Of a stretch of DNA of 64,000 nucleotides, positions 24,009 through 35,790 are shown in pieces (position 1 is the first letter of the stretch; each line of letters opens with the position of its first letter). The notes below the pieces were generated by a model. It searched no databases, was not told where the DNA came from, and worked only from the letters and a program-made list of their open reading frames with translations. Both the position numbers and the translations under genes were made by a program. Source of the stretch: Patiria pectinifera (lineage: Eukaryota; Echinodermata; Asteroidea; Valvatida; Asterinidae); NCBI GenBank assembly GCA_029964075.1, contig CM057149.1, positions 13,774,465 through 13,838,464 on the forward strand, in the 5' to 3' direction.

Positions 24009-24390
24009 GACTAATGCGCCTATCAATGTTCCCTCCCTGCGGTCCCCCTCCCGCGCTGCCCCAGGTCCAATGTCGGGATTTGGGCACGTTTTTCATGTCC
24101 CAGGGTGGGGATTACGGTCACTCAAATTACATAATTAACATTTGCGTACTGCATGGAAAAGGCAATCACTACCGTGACTCTAACACTCTAGTTAAATTTA
24201 GAAATCAGCCTGTCAAAGTTCAAGTTGCCGCCCGGCCTTGCGGTATTCCAATGTAGTCAGCTTCAATTGTCTATTTTCAGTGTTTACAATGTATTCTCCC
24301 CCCCCCCCCCTATATGTATGTCGGGGCATGGTCGGGGATTGTCACTTTGATTTTGCCTGAGGGGTGGGGATTTTGTGAGGGGTGAGGATT
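24009..24390. repeat. Second copy of the 8.77 kb dispersed repeat
   Basis: Shares ATGCGCCTATCAA, CCAGGTCCAATGTCGGG and CCCAGGGTGGGGAT in the same order as the first copy. Confidence 0.6.
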
Positions 24391-25158
24391 TTGTCACTAT
24401 AGTACGCCGGCCAAATCACGATTTGCATTTAGGGTTGTTTGAACCCCCCCCCGCCCCCCCCCCCCCTCTCTGTCAAAAACCCACAAAATCCATAGAAATT
24501 CATTATAAAGCATGTGAAAGCCCCCCCCCCCCCTGCTCGGACACTGCCAAAAAATGTGTACTGGCAATAATGTTCGCCTTTGCACAAAATACGGACAGAG
24601 CCAGCTTGGCTAGGAAATACACAGCGTGATCTAGTAGCCTATTAATAATAATCGACGAATTTTAACAGCGCCCCCATTGAAGTATGGTACGAGCCCCCAT
24701 TGATTTTTGGAGTTGAAGAGTTGTCTGGAGAACAAAAAAACACTGTCTACATTGATGATATATTTTTGTCGATAAACCCCCCTTTCCAAAAAAATCCTGG
24801 ATCCGCCCCTGACTAGTGTGCAACACAACACCCTCCCCCCGGTACGACACTGCCCCGAGGTGGGTAAAATCGGCGCTAAGAATATCTGTAAAAGGAAGAA
24901 CAAAAAATATCAAGCAACGCACGCGCAGCATCTAATTGTTTTGAGAGATCATCCAAATACTGCATCGTCACGCACACATTTCCAGGACATTTTTAAAAGT
25001 TGGTATACAGGGCCCATACACGTGCTTTTTCCAAATTTCGACTTTCTTGTCCAAGATAAATTTAAAGGACTATAATTTCCTGCAACAAATGCATTTGCTG
25101 GTTTGTTCTTGCAGGCCTTCACACAGTTTTAAAAGTTGGCTTTAAATGACACGCCCCG

Positions 25159-26342
25159 AGGTTGTTCTTTTTCTTCAAATGTGCAGCATCCGTGTTGATG
25201 CGTTGCCGAGACCACTATTTATGTGGCGCACCCTCTATTATAGTGGTCTCGATCTCCACCATCAAACCCGATTTGGGGCCAACAACTCAAGACATACAAG
25301 TTACATTAAAATGAATTTTCGCACACTTATTTGTCATGATGTTTGGCATCAAAAGATTTCATTTCATGAAAAAACGTCAATTAATCTAGCTATTATGACC
25401 GTAACAATACAGGATTTTATTTGCAACTAATACAATCCTAATGGAAGTCAACATGGATTTTTTACGTTTAAAACACAAGATTGTTACGATCATATTATAT
25501 TTATAGCTCCACGATTTCTCACGCCATTCAAACTACTCATGCTACACATCGTGAAAACTATTTGCATGAAATTTCCATTTAAGCCCCATTTTTGTATTTT
25601 TTGAGTAGTTCATCGGAAACGAGGTTGTTCTTTTTCTTCAATAGTGGAGCATCCGTGTTGATGCGTTGCCGAGACCCCTATTTATGTGGCGCGCCCTCTA
25701 TTATAGTGGTCTCGATCTCCACCACCAAACTCGATTTGGGGCCAACAACTCAAGAAATACACGCAGTGGCTTAGCCACGGGGGCGCGCCCCCCCGGCATT
25801 GAGATTTTGAATTTCTAAAATAATTATCATTGATCTAGTACATGACGCCCCCCATGAAATGTTCCAGCGCTGCCAGCGCCCCCCCCCCCCCCCCAGCGCC
25901 CCACTGAAAAATTCCTGGCTATACGCCAATAAATACACGTTATATTAAAATTAATTTTCGTACACTCATTTGTCACGATGTTTGACATCAAAAGATTTCA
26001 TTTCATAATAAAAACGTCAAATTATCAAGCTATTATGACCCCGTAACAATACAGGATTTTAATTGCAATAAATACAATCCTAATGTAAGTCAACATGGAT
26101 TTTTAACGTTTAAAACACTAGATTGTTACGATCATATTGTATTTATAGCTCCACGGTTTCTCATTCTATTCAAACAACTTATGATACACATCGTAAAAAC
26201 TAATTGCACGAAATTTCAATTTAATCCATTTTGTATTTCCTGAGTAGTTCATCGGAAACGAATTTGTTCCTTTTGTTCAGTTGTGCAGCATCCGTGTTGA
26301 TGCGCTGTTGAGACCACTATTTATGTGGCGCGCCCTCTATTG
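25159..26342 (+). repeat. 462-bp tandem array, 2.2 units
   Basis: Units start at 25159, 25621 and 26260 (the last partial). Allowing for a 176-bp insertion in unit 2, the period is about 462 bases. Each unit holds an inner palindrome GAGACCACTAT..ATAGTGGTCTC. Confidence 0.8.
25764..25931. mobile_element. Short hAT-like MITE inside the tandem array
   Basis: Starts CAGTGGCTTAGCC and ends near GGCTATACGCCAATA. The 8-bp direct repeat AATACACG flanks it (25756-25763, 25932-25939). The empty site is preserved in unit 1 apart from base changes. Confidence 0.65.
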
Positions 26343-26414
26343 AACAAAACTTAAAATATTTTACGGCGTGCGGATGTTTCGCTCGTACCCCCCGCCCTGC
26401 AAACAGGACGCTGG

Positions 26415-26921
26415 GCAACCTCGTCCCCAGTGCTTACTTTATTTCCAACCGCGTTTCCAATAGTAAACCCTGGATAGGAAACTTTCTTCCTGTATCCTGA
26501 TTGGATACCGCAATTGGCTAGTAATGGATTTTTATCGTGTACTCGGGTGCTATATATTCACAACGTGCAGTACGTGTTTTCGCGATCATTCGTCCACGCC
26601 TTCTCGAAAATACTAATTTCCTTTCGATATTAATATGAAATATGATACTGCATGTTGTCTCGATAAGATCGTAACAGTTTGATTTCAAAAATCGTGTTTT
26701 CGTAACTCACGCCGTGCTCGCGCTGCTGCGTGTTGACTCTGTTTTTACCCCAGACACCGCATACAAAAACAAACGCTAATGTGTAACGCATATTCATGCG
26801 CCAGACTGTTCCTCATTTGCATACGTGTGCAAAAATCTTGCACATGCAAATGATCCAATACCAGGGTGAGAGAGCAGGTAGTGGTGGGCGCGTACTGCTC
26901 GACACCCTGGGGACGAGGTTG
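26415..26921 (+). mobile_element. MITE family C, copy 1, perfect 9-bp target duplication
   Basis: Perfect 15-base inverted ends CAACCTCGTCCCCAG. GACGCTGGG flanks both sides (26406-26414, 26922-26930). The insertion lies in a half copy of MITE family B; the intact family B copies near 12 kb show the same sequence uninterrupted, an empty-site control. Confidence 0.85.
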
Positions 26922-27040
26922 GACGCTGGGATACTCTGATGAATTCACGCTCTGATTGGTTGGATTTTGCGTGACCAGTGACCTGCGCGTCATCAAGGTC
27001 ATCACTCTGCAAGGTTTGAAACGGCCGTTAAGACTGTTTC

Positions 27041-27660
27041 ATTACATTTCCCCCTCCCTGGTAACTATGTCCCCCGCCCAACGTTGAAAGTGTCCCCCTG
27101 GTAAATGTGTCCCCGTGCAAGTTTCACCCATATGCGATGATACGAGTCATGTTCGTGAGCGCGCATCGCCGCAAGTACATGCTGCAAGATTTGTGGCAGT
27201 GTATATCGCATATGTGTACATAATGTGTATCCTGCTACACAAAGGAAATTCATCTAATAGGAAATTTCGTTACACGCTACGATGGGAACGCAGACCAATC
27301 CAAGAGGGCGTTATATCAATGAGGCGTCCACCGTAGAATAGGGGTACACCGTACTCCGAATCGATCGAAACATTGTGTTCACATTTCACATCTAAGAAAG
27401 AGACCAAAAAGTAAAAAAAAATTCATCTTCATGAAGGGCAGACTAGAGAGTAAAAAATGTATACCTTGTAGAGTGAATTCATGAAAACAATATAGAGAAC
27501 TGGCCTTCTGCGTTGCAAAACTAGGGGGACAAAAAAACCTGGAGGGGACAGAATTACCTGAAGGGGGACAGAATTAACGGGCCAGGGAGGACACTTTTAC
27601 CTAGGTAATTTTGTCCCCCCGGACACTTGTAACAGGGGGACAGAATTGCCGTCCACACCG
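27041..27660. repeat. Palindromic array of GGGGGACAGAATTACC words
   Basis: The left side (27041-27115) has inverted words such as GGTAACTATGTCCCCC. The right side (27520-27655) has several direct and inverted copies of GGGGGACAGAATT. About 400 bases of ordinary sequence lie between. Confidence 0.6.
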
Positions 27661-29102
27661 GCAATCATTCCACACAAAACCCCAAGCGTCTGGGGTTTTG
27701 TGCACTAACCTTACCAGTTGGCCAATCACGCTGAATTGACTTCGGCAAAACCGAAAGCCTCATCACAAAGAATAAGTTAACCGGATCAACTTTTACGAGA
27801 GTGTGTTTCTGATGATGGGATAAGTTCAACTTCAACAGTAAATCGTCAAAATTTGGCCCTATCATTTTTGAAAAGTTTTGGACATTTTGCTCGTTGTAAA
27901 AGTGCGTGTACACGCTCAGTATGTGTGGGCATACCTTGTTCAGGTCCATCCCCTGATCCAAGACTGTTGGGAGGGAGCGGGGGTTTTAAATCCTAAAATT
28001 GAACTTTTGAGATGAGAGCGCGGCGGAAGCCCTGATATGAAGCAGGCGTGGGGTTCGGGGCCAGCTTATAAGGGCCCCGGGAAATGTTTGGGTTCCAGTT
28101 GCTCTGTGGTGCAATCTGAGGAATTTCCTGGCCACTTTCCCCTCACCTTTTGAATGTTCGTGTGTTTAGGGAGATGTGGGTGGGTCATTAAATGGATGTA
28201 TTACATCACAAACATCGCAATAGTCAGAAATATTGCTTGACTCTCTTTCGAGATTTGCTCTCTTTAGCTTGATCCATAACTGTCGACGAGCGAGCACGTG
28301 CTTGTGCTTTGCACAGCTGTAGCTGTCCACCGCCGTATATGAAGCGACCTCGCGTTGCAGCTCGTGCCGACATGACAGAATGGACAATCTTTTGCCATGG
28401 GTTACAGAACCGGGTTTTAGCTTCGCGGGGTTTTGAACAGCGCGTTTTTTTTTTTTTTTTTTTACATTCGCCATTTTCTTTTTCTCTCTTCCATTATCTT
28501 TTCTCTTTCTTCATTTTCTAATTTGCCGACAGCACAGATTTTGCCGACAAAAGTGACTGGTGGTGGGGGGGGGGGGGGGGGTTGACACCCCCTCCCCCTC
28601 CATAGCGACGCCCCGGCCAATTTCAATCAAGCTTTCTTGGACAACGTGTATAGAGAATATCAATCACTACTCATTCGCCAGGACCACTGTTTTTAAAGGC
28701 AGTTAGACATGAGGCCCTAAGTTATGGAATTCACTACATAACTCATGTCATTCGTGACATCCCATAAATATAAACGTAAAACTTATCTCAAATTATGTAC
28801 TTTGGTCCAGATCGAACTTCTTAACGGGTTGGTTGTATCATTCCCATTTCTATTGTTCTGGAACACAATCGGCTTTACTTTATTCGTGGCTGATTTGTAA
28901 TTTACCAATCTCTGTATATTCACCAAAATTGATGTGTAAATTTGTGCTAAAGGGCCCCTATCCGCTCCGTTCACAAGCACCCCCTCACCGGCAAAGGAAG
29001 TACAGTTGGGGGTGACCGACCGACGCCATCTTGCCTGACTGCAATTCATTTGCCGCGAAGCGCAGCCACTGCGTGTAAAATCCCCTGGTGTACGTGCGTC
29101 AC

Positions 29103-29614
29103 CAACCTCGTACCCAGGGTGTCGAGCAGTACGCGCCCACCACTACCTGCTCTCTCACCCTGGTATTGGATCATTTGCATGTGCAAGATTTTTGCAGACG
29201 TATGCAAATGAGGAACAGTCTGGTGCCTGGATGCGTTACACATTAGCGTTTGTTTTTGAATGCGGTGTCTGGGGTAAAAACAGAGTCAATTCGTAGCAGC
29301 GCGAGCACGGCGTGAGTTACGAAAACACGATTTTTGAAATCAAACTGTTACGATCTTATCGAGACAACATGCAGTATCATTTTTCATATTAATATGAGCA
29401 AATTGGAAAGGAAATTAGTATTTTTGAGAAGGCGTGGACGAATGATCGCGAAAACACGTACTGCACGTTGTGAATATATAGCACCAAGTACACGATACAA
29501 ATCCATTACTAGCCAATTGCGGTATCCAATCAGGATACAGGAAGAAAGTTTCCTGTCCAGGGTTTACTATTGGAAACGCGGTTGGAAATAAAGTAAGCAC
29601 TGGGGACGAGGTTG
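29103..29614 (-). mobile_element. MITE family C, copy 2, opposite orientation
   Basis: Inverted copy of the 26.4 kb element with only scattered differences. GTGCGTCAC flanks both sides (29094-29102, 29615-29623). Confidence 0.85.
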
Positions 29615-30250
29615 GTGCGTCACACACAAGGAACGGTGCGCGTCAACCAGCGAAATGTCCCGCCCATGGAACGTCGTTGTTAGGTAAAAGGGGGCCCTCT
29701 TTTGGTAACGCACGGAGCTCATACTCGACAAGCTATATTTTGGGGATCCCCTTTCACATGTATCTCTAAATTGAAAAAAAGAAGAAGAATGTACAAGTGT
29801 ATTATTTTCGTAAATCTGATAGGCCTATCTAATTTATTAATATATATTTACCCTCTAATGTTAAAAATGAATGAAAGGACTTAGGAATGAACTTATAGAA
29901 TATTCGTGACTGTATTTTTTTTCTTAATGGGACTTAAGAAATTATTTTCACAGAAAATAGTTCAAGGGGTAACAAGCGTTTGTAACCACATATTTCGCTG
30001 TAATTCGGTATATACGTAGCCGATATTCGTGTTCAACTACAAATGACAAGTTGTGGGGATCGCCCGATTGGGTTTAGTAATATTTGTTATAGAGCCTATT
30101 TTGTGAAGCAAGATGATGGTCATGTTTGTCTCGATGAATTAGCAAACCGCGGCCGGGAATTTGACTTGCATTGTGATTGATAGAGGAATTATGATGTAAG
30201 GCCAAGTAAAGAAAGAAAGAAAAAAAAAACAGTTGATTGTAAGATTTTTT

Positions 30251-30575
30251 GGGGCCGTATCATACGTCCGACGCCTCATAGGTCCGACGCCTCATACGTC
30301 CGAAATTTCGGACTTATGAGGCGTCGGACTTATAAGGCATACAATTTATTTATTCCGCCTCATAGGTCCGACGCCTCATAAGTCCGACAACGGAAAAAAC
30401 GAGGCGTTTAATTTGTCGGACTTACGAGGTGTCGGAGCTATGAGGCGTCGGAGCTATGAGGCGTCGGACTTACGAGGCGTCGGACTTACGAAGCGTCGGA
30501 CCTATAAGGCGTCGGACCTATGGGCCTTTATTTGGTTAAGGGATGCAATTTTGTCGGACTTATGAGCCGACCCTG
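30251..30575. repeat. Palindromic array of GTCGGACTTATGAGGC words, copy 1
   Basis: A 16-base unit, GCGTCGGACTTATGAG with single-base variants, occurs more than a dozen times, first inverted, then direct. Ends GGGGCCGTATCATA and TGAGCCGACCCT are partly complementary. Confidence 0.8.
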
Positions 30576-31479
30576 ATTATTTTTCTCAAAAAGAGGAGAA
30601 TGAGTAGTCTATGTAATAGACCATGGCTAAAGTCATGGTCTATAATGTTTTTAAAACAGATTCGCTGATTATTTATGCAAGACAACCGCATCTTGACATC
30701 TAGTTTTTGACCAATCAGCGGGGGCTTTCTCTGTCGGGTCATCGGTCATTCACCCGTTGTTGCGTCTACAGACATGGATAAACAAAAAATGCCGTACACA
30801 GCAACAATTAAAGGCCGTGGTCAGCGTAGCGCTCTGTATTATGTTACGCGACGCGCGCGCGGCTGTTCTATTACAAAACACTGCATTCGATTTGACCAAT
30901 CACAGTTTTAGTCCTGATTTGGGAATGAAATGACGTCACGGTTTTCGTAAAGTCAACTTCAATTGGCTGGCGCGCGGCTTGCATATATCTGCATGTTTAG
31001 ACAATAATCAGACATTATGGCAGGAGACTTGGCTCCGTGGATAACGGGTGATACTTAGACTAGAGGATGAGGGCCTTTTAATTTTTTTTCACAGGATGGC
31101 CGCCAAATTTTCAAATTAAAAATGGCCAAAAACGGCGGTTCAAAAGTACCTCATTTAATAGTAAGTAGAGTGCGGGCGGGGACGATTCTTTTAAAAGAAT
31201 TGTTGGTAAAGTGGTTAATTGGTACGCCGTTTCGGTTTTTTTTAGGACCACCCTGTATGGTCTCCGTGCGCCGGAGAAAGATGGCGCCCTGTTACCTAGC
31301 AACGACGTCCCATGGGCGGGACATTTCGCTGGTTGACGCGCACAGTTCCTTGTGTGTGACGCACTTCGCGGAAAATGAATTGCAGTCAGGCAAGACGGCG
31401 TCGGTCGGTCATCCCCAACTGTACTCTCTTTGCCGGTGAGGGGGTACTTGTGAACAGAGCGGATAGGCTGATCCGTCGT

Positions 31480-32872
31480 TGCTTGGGGCTGCAAAGGTCT
31501 CGGGATTCATCTAGGTACAGAATCCTGGTAACATGGTAAGACGGAGGCTACATTGAACACAACATCCGGAAAGAAAAAGGATCAACCTGGGACAAATGAG
31601 ACATCTCTTCCCGACCATCACTTCTTAGTAAACGTAGTCGTACCTGACATGTGTGTATTTGTCTGCAAACGGGGACCCCCTATTGCCCCTCTTTTGTTTG
31701 TACTATAACTTTTTAGGAAGACCTTCCGTATGTTTTGTATACGATCGCCAAATTGGGGACCTTCGGGAGATCGGGGACACTATTGTCCTCTATTGATCTA
31801 TCGCCATTTACGACTTAGCCACGCCCCTTAGACAACCCCATGGAGTTTTTGTACACTAAGTTTTGTTTGTCTCAAATTTTGCGCGTGTCGCGTCCATTTG
31901 TTTTAATATGTTATTGGACAATATTTTACAAGCTGCGTTGACGCGATTCTAACGCGATTATACCACGATTGTACCGCGATTCTACCGCAATAGGTCAATT
32001 GTTTAACATCCCCTAAATTGAATGCAGAAAGAAACTCATCAGACCAAGAATGTCACACGTACACAACTCTTCTCATCATGCTTTCTGTACATAATCATAC
32101 TCGCACAGCATTGGCTTAGAACTAGGGTGGGAGTTTTACCCCAGCCTCTAACCATTCTCTCACGAGTGCCCTTGTAAGAAACAATGACTGTTCCACCATG
32201 AGAAGCACCAATTTTATTGTCAGATAGCGCCCCATAGGAAGTTAGTGTCTAGCCACTACCACCCCGTCTACTTTTCATGACGAATGATCTAACGACGCTC
32301 AATTTGCCCTTTTTGCGTCTGCCCCCAATTCCAAAGGATTTTGCTACATGCCTGCATAGTTGATACATCTACGTACGTATAATATACAGGGAATAGCGCC
32401 CTCTAGAGTACGGTTACCCCTATCTCTCTCTATTCCGCCTTAAAGCCTAGGCCTATTATGTGCCATACACAAAGTGAAACGCTAAATGTAAAAGTGGCTT
32501 GATTGTACGAGGCTTGGCGTTCCCAAAACTTCCGGACTCCAAGGCTTGCACTAGATTACTATTGGATCAAATTATGGAGAAAAATCACCATACCAGATAT
32601 CTTTGTCTTTAATTGGATAATGCCGTAGGCTACATCACGCAAAGTTTTCCAATGTACTTCTGTGTATGAACTCCAACCCAAAAGTTTGATACATATGGTT
32701 TCCAACGGAGGACCAAACAATAGAGTCTAGTCTCTAAGTACAGCGCTTACAAGGAGTTGATTTGTCATAAATTTCCTTTTTATATCGGTCGCATGACGAG
32801 CTGCGCCATCGAGTGGTGTGCCTTGTAATACATGCACCGTGCTATCTTGGTAAAATGAAAACATTAGTGCTC
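31480..32872. other. Gene-free interval upstream (left) of the GPCR 3' end
   Basis: Holds a reverse copy of a dispersed repeat (31655-31800, matching 46505-46640 and 46940-47045) and a short microsatellite-like ACGCGATT series at 31937-31990. Nothing coding is supported. Confidence 0.45.
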
Positions 32873-33883
32873 CTACAATGACTGTACTGCTAAGTTTGGG
32901 TTCATTCTCGGGACAGCAGCTGGCATTGAAATTGCGGTCCCGTCCTCCACTCGGTTTCTACGACATCCCCTGATGAACAAGCTTCTCAACTCCAAACGAA
33001 AATGTTCGTACTTGAAGCAGTAAATGATCGGGTTGACGAACGTGTTGCAAGACACCAGGCTAGTAGTTATTGCATACAACAAGTCCCCCTTTATTCCCTT
33101 GATGAATGAACGAACGTGATTAACTACCGATGGGGTCCAGCACACAACAAACATCAGACCTATCAGCATTGTCGTAACAAGAACGTTCTTCTTTGCTTCA
33201 TTCATGTTGATTCGAGGACGGTACATGGGATTAGCAGATTTCTTGGCTAGCTTGATTGTTATACGGCTGTATGTATAGATCAAAATGGTGATGGGCACTA
33301 AATACTCAATAACCATTGCCATTGAAGTTGCAAATATCTTCAGGCCAATTTTCATTCCTGTCATTTGACAACCCTCTGGACCTGCTTCCAAACAAAATGT
33401 AAAATGTGAACCATATATGAAGCCAATGGCCCAGGTAGTTCCTATGGCAAACCTCAGCTTAGCTGAGGACCCACAATTGCGATGCTGCACCGGATAGCAG
33501 GTTGCCATAAACCGCTCCAGCGATATCATGACGAGGTTGTACGTGGACGTTACACTTAAGCACCAGAAGGGAACGTCCGTGTATATGAGCCGACACATCA
33601 ACTGATCGTATATAGTACCCTTTAAAGACATTGGTGTCAGGATGTTCAGCAAAACTACCTTCCAAACGAGAAAAACAACGCCTGCAACACAGTCGATGAT
33701 AGACTGATGCAGGATGAGGCGATTTGTGAAGGAGCTGAACACTCGTCGTCTGAGCAGCATAACGGTGATGACCATGCCGTTACCAAGCACAGCCAGGCAG
33801 GCGATGATTGTGTTGAATGCATCCAGCAGAGGGCCATGGGCACTTTCGATCTCAATATCGTCGGTCCCATTTTCGACAAACAT
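32873..33883 (-). CDS. Class A (rhodopsin-like) GPCR, intronless, copy 1
   Basis: A single 336-codon frame from ATG at 33881-33883. Seven hydrophobic segments carry the class A marks: N35 (LGN, TM1), D64 (TM2), C97 before TM3 paired with C172 in loop 2, E123-R124-F125 in place of DRY, W151 (TM4), P197 (TM5), CWTP 248-251 (TM6) and NPIIY 284-288 (TM7). An N-glycosylation site NGT is near the N-terminus. The tail ends NLAVQSL. The protein acts at the plasma membrane and should couple to G proteins. The ligand is unknown. Single-exon orphan receptors in local clusters are common in sea urchin and amphioxus genomes. The neighbour at 40.8 kb is a close paralogue, and a dead copy lies between. Confidence 0.9.
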   Translation of the reverse strand: MFVENGTDDIEIESAHGPLLDAFNTIIACLAVLGNGMVITVMLLRRRVFSSFTNRLILHQSIIDCVAGVVFLVWKVVLLNILTPMSLKGTIYDQLMCRLIYTDVPFWCLSVTSTYNLVMISLERFMATCYPVQHRNCGSSAKLRFAIGTTWAIGFIYGSHFTFCLEAGPEGCQMTGMKIGLKIFATSMAMVIEYLVPITILIYTYSRITIKLAKKSANPMYRPRINMNEAKKNVLVTTMLIGLMFVVCWTPSVVNHVRSFIKGIKGDLLYAITTSLVSCNTFVNPIIYCFKYEHFRLELRSLFIRGCRRNRVEDGTAISMPAAVPRMNPNLAVQSL

Positions 33884-33899
33884 TATCTACTTCCTCCTT

Positions 33900-34990
33900 A
33901 GAGAGAAATGCAAAAGCAAACACACGGTTTTAAGCCCTGGTCGCCAGCGTACTTAGTCTAAAATCACTCTTGAATATATCGGCAGAACATCATTTCCACC
34001 CGGTCCATGTTGAATCCAGTGTGTTGAGAGGAGCACGTCAAACTGCACAGTGTCAGATCAATGCCTATAGTACGAACGCATTATAGTTCATGTTTAGCTG
34101 TAATTTCCATTAAGACGGTAAAGGTTACCATGATAAATAGGAAGCAATTCGATTGATCACTTGAGCAACGAAGGATCGCAGCAGCTAAAGTAATTAAGTC
34201 TTTTTGTTCGGGGCAGGGATGACAACTCCCCGTCGATGCTTGAGCTTTATAAATTGACAGCCCCGACATTGGAAAGGTACTGGGATGTACAACACTGAAC
34301 CTCGGAAAAAGCTCATCTGATAAGCAGTCGCTTACCAATGAACTGTCTATATTTCTGGATGTAGGTGTCCAAATGAGGAAAAAAAGCAGCATTGTGTTGA
34401 GATCAAGCATTTGTTGAGATCAGCAATGCTAACAATCTCTCTGTTGGCCAACTTGCTCACTGCTCTTTGCTATCAATATTTGGTTGGAACCTAAGTTTCA
34501 CTGGAGCATGAGTGTTCTAACAAGAACTTGCTAAGTTCGCAACGTCAGGCCACATTAATTTTAAGATTTATATATTTCAGGTCCATCCAGTCAGTAAGCA
34601 GTTTGCAGCAGTTTTACTTTTTTTCAAAATACTGATTGGAAAGATATCTAGGTAAATTGGTCAACAGAGTGCTTGTCGGCATGTTAATCTCCTGCCATCC
34701 ATTTTGCTGCAAATTGGACCACATTGACACATCATCATTTAAAGTTACTGTCTATATCCTGGATGTTGGTGTCTAAATGAGATATAAAGCATCATTGTAG
34801 TGAGAAATCATTCTGTAAGCGTATATAGGTGATTTTTAAACAAAATAGAAGTTATTATTTGAAATAATTTTTTTTTCTCTAAATGTACAATTTTTTTTAA
34901 AACACACTGTTTAAACATTGCAGTATCGTGGTCATTCTTCTAGATTTGGTTCCTGAGGACCATCCATTGGATTATCTGATTTCTAAGTGA
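33900..34990. other. 5' flank of GPCR copy 1
   Basis: Parts at 33884-33950 and 34160-34260 match the flank of copy 2 (41788-41850 and 42045-42140), including the shared TCTTTTTGTTCG and GATGCTTGAGCTTTAT. This is duplicated non-coding DNA that could hold a shared promoter. No motif is assigned. Confidence 0.5.
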
Positions 34991-34999
34991 GTTTGATGA

Positions 35000-35790
35000 T
35001 TATCCACCGGTGCGGTATGCATGGGGCATCAAGAACTCGATACCGACAACCAGTGAAGTTTCACAAACCTTAAAACTTGTTATGTTGGCAACGCCCCTTA
35101 ACCCTAATAGGGCCAGGTTATTTTGACCATCTCTCAGCCGGGGGGCAGATTCCGCCACCCCCCTCCCTAAGATCTCAGCTATCGAGTGACGAAAAATTAT
35201 GAAAATCAGTACATGCACAGAACGACTTATCATAAACATACCAAATAAATTTCATGACTATGATGAAAGGGTTTTGAAATTATGGCTAATTTATTATCTA
35301 TATGCACGAATGGTAATTCTGTTTTGTGTACATATGGGGAAATGAAGTTTTCGCCGGAAATGTTTTGCCGAATTTTATGTTTTTGGTATCAAAAGAAGCG
35401 CTAGACCGTCCCGTCGCTAAACGGTCTCGCGGAAAAAAAGTTAAGGGAGGGACGGATTCTGCCCCGGCCACTTTAGGGCTAATTAATATGAAGTATGAGC
35501 CATATACAAAGCCGATTCCCCAGAAAATTTTCGCCTCAAACTCTAGCTTGGCCTCGGACCCAGTGTTGGATGATGCTTCGCCGGGTGGCAAGTCACCATA
35601 AACCGCTCTAAGCACACTGGCGCACCAATTAGGCACGAAATCTGAGCATACGTCGTACACGGATCGACAAACAAGGTGATCATTCATACTACCCTCGACA
35701 GATGCTGATGAAGTTGTTGATAATTAACGACATGAAAAACATGAGCCCGGTGATGGAGTTGGTGGTGGACTGGCGCAGGATATTAACAAC
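35000..35790 (-). pseudogene. Dead third GPCR copy, split by a MITE
   Basis: The minus strand reads NILRQSTTNSITG (TM2), then a stop, then HLVCRSVYD and WCASVL (start of TM3), then loses the ERF segment and resumes GDLPPGEAS and IGFVYGSYF (TM4). After the element at 35102-35482 it continues SFKVCETSLVVGIEFLMP (TM5). All parts align to the two intact receptors. Stops, a deletion of about 12 residues and the insertion make it non-functional. Confidence 0.8.
35102..35482. mobile_element. TTAA-flanked MITE in the GPCR relic
   Basis: TTAA at 35098-35101 and 35483-35486. Starts CCCTAATAGGGCC; the other end reads TTAGCCCTAAAG on the opposite strand. A related, inverted element lies at about 52470-52775 in a kinase-gene intron (shared GAGATCTTAGGG and TCGAGTGA words). 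Confidence 0.65.

Larger units (their letters stand above)
21650..25150. other. Gene-free interval upstream of LIN37
   Basis: Besides the SINE heads and the dispersed repeat listed separately, it contains C- and G-homopolymer runs and fragments ending AATCCTGGATCCGCCC, a common transposon-end word. LIN37 regulatory sites would be expected just right of 21644, but no E2F or CHR-like site is claimed. Confidence 0.4.
28955..31472. repeat. Inverted pair of a 200-bp host repeat
   Basis: 28955-29093 plus 29624-29700 (split by MITE C copy 2) is the reverse complement of 31290-31472, sharing GGGCGGGACATTTCGCTGG and CAAAGGAAGTACAG-type text. The 31.3 kb copy lacks about 40 bases next to the insertion point. 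Confidence 0.65.

Noticed and set aside
30251-30575. CRISPR-like appearance of the 16-base repeats
   Set aside because: Units abut or overlap with no unique spacers, occur on both strands, and the host is clearly an animal.
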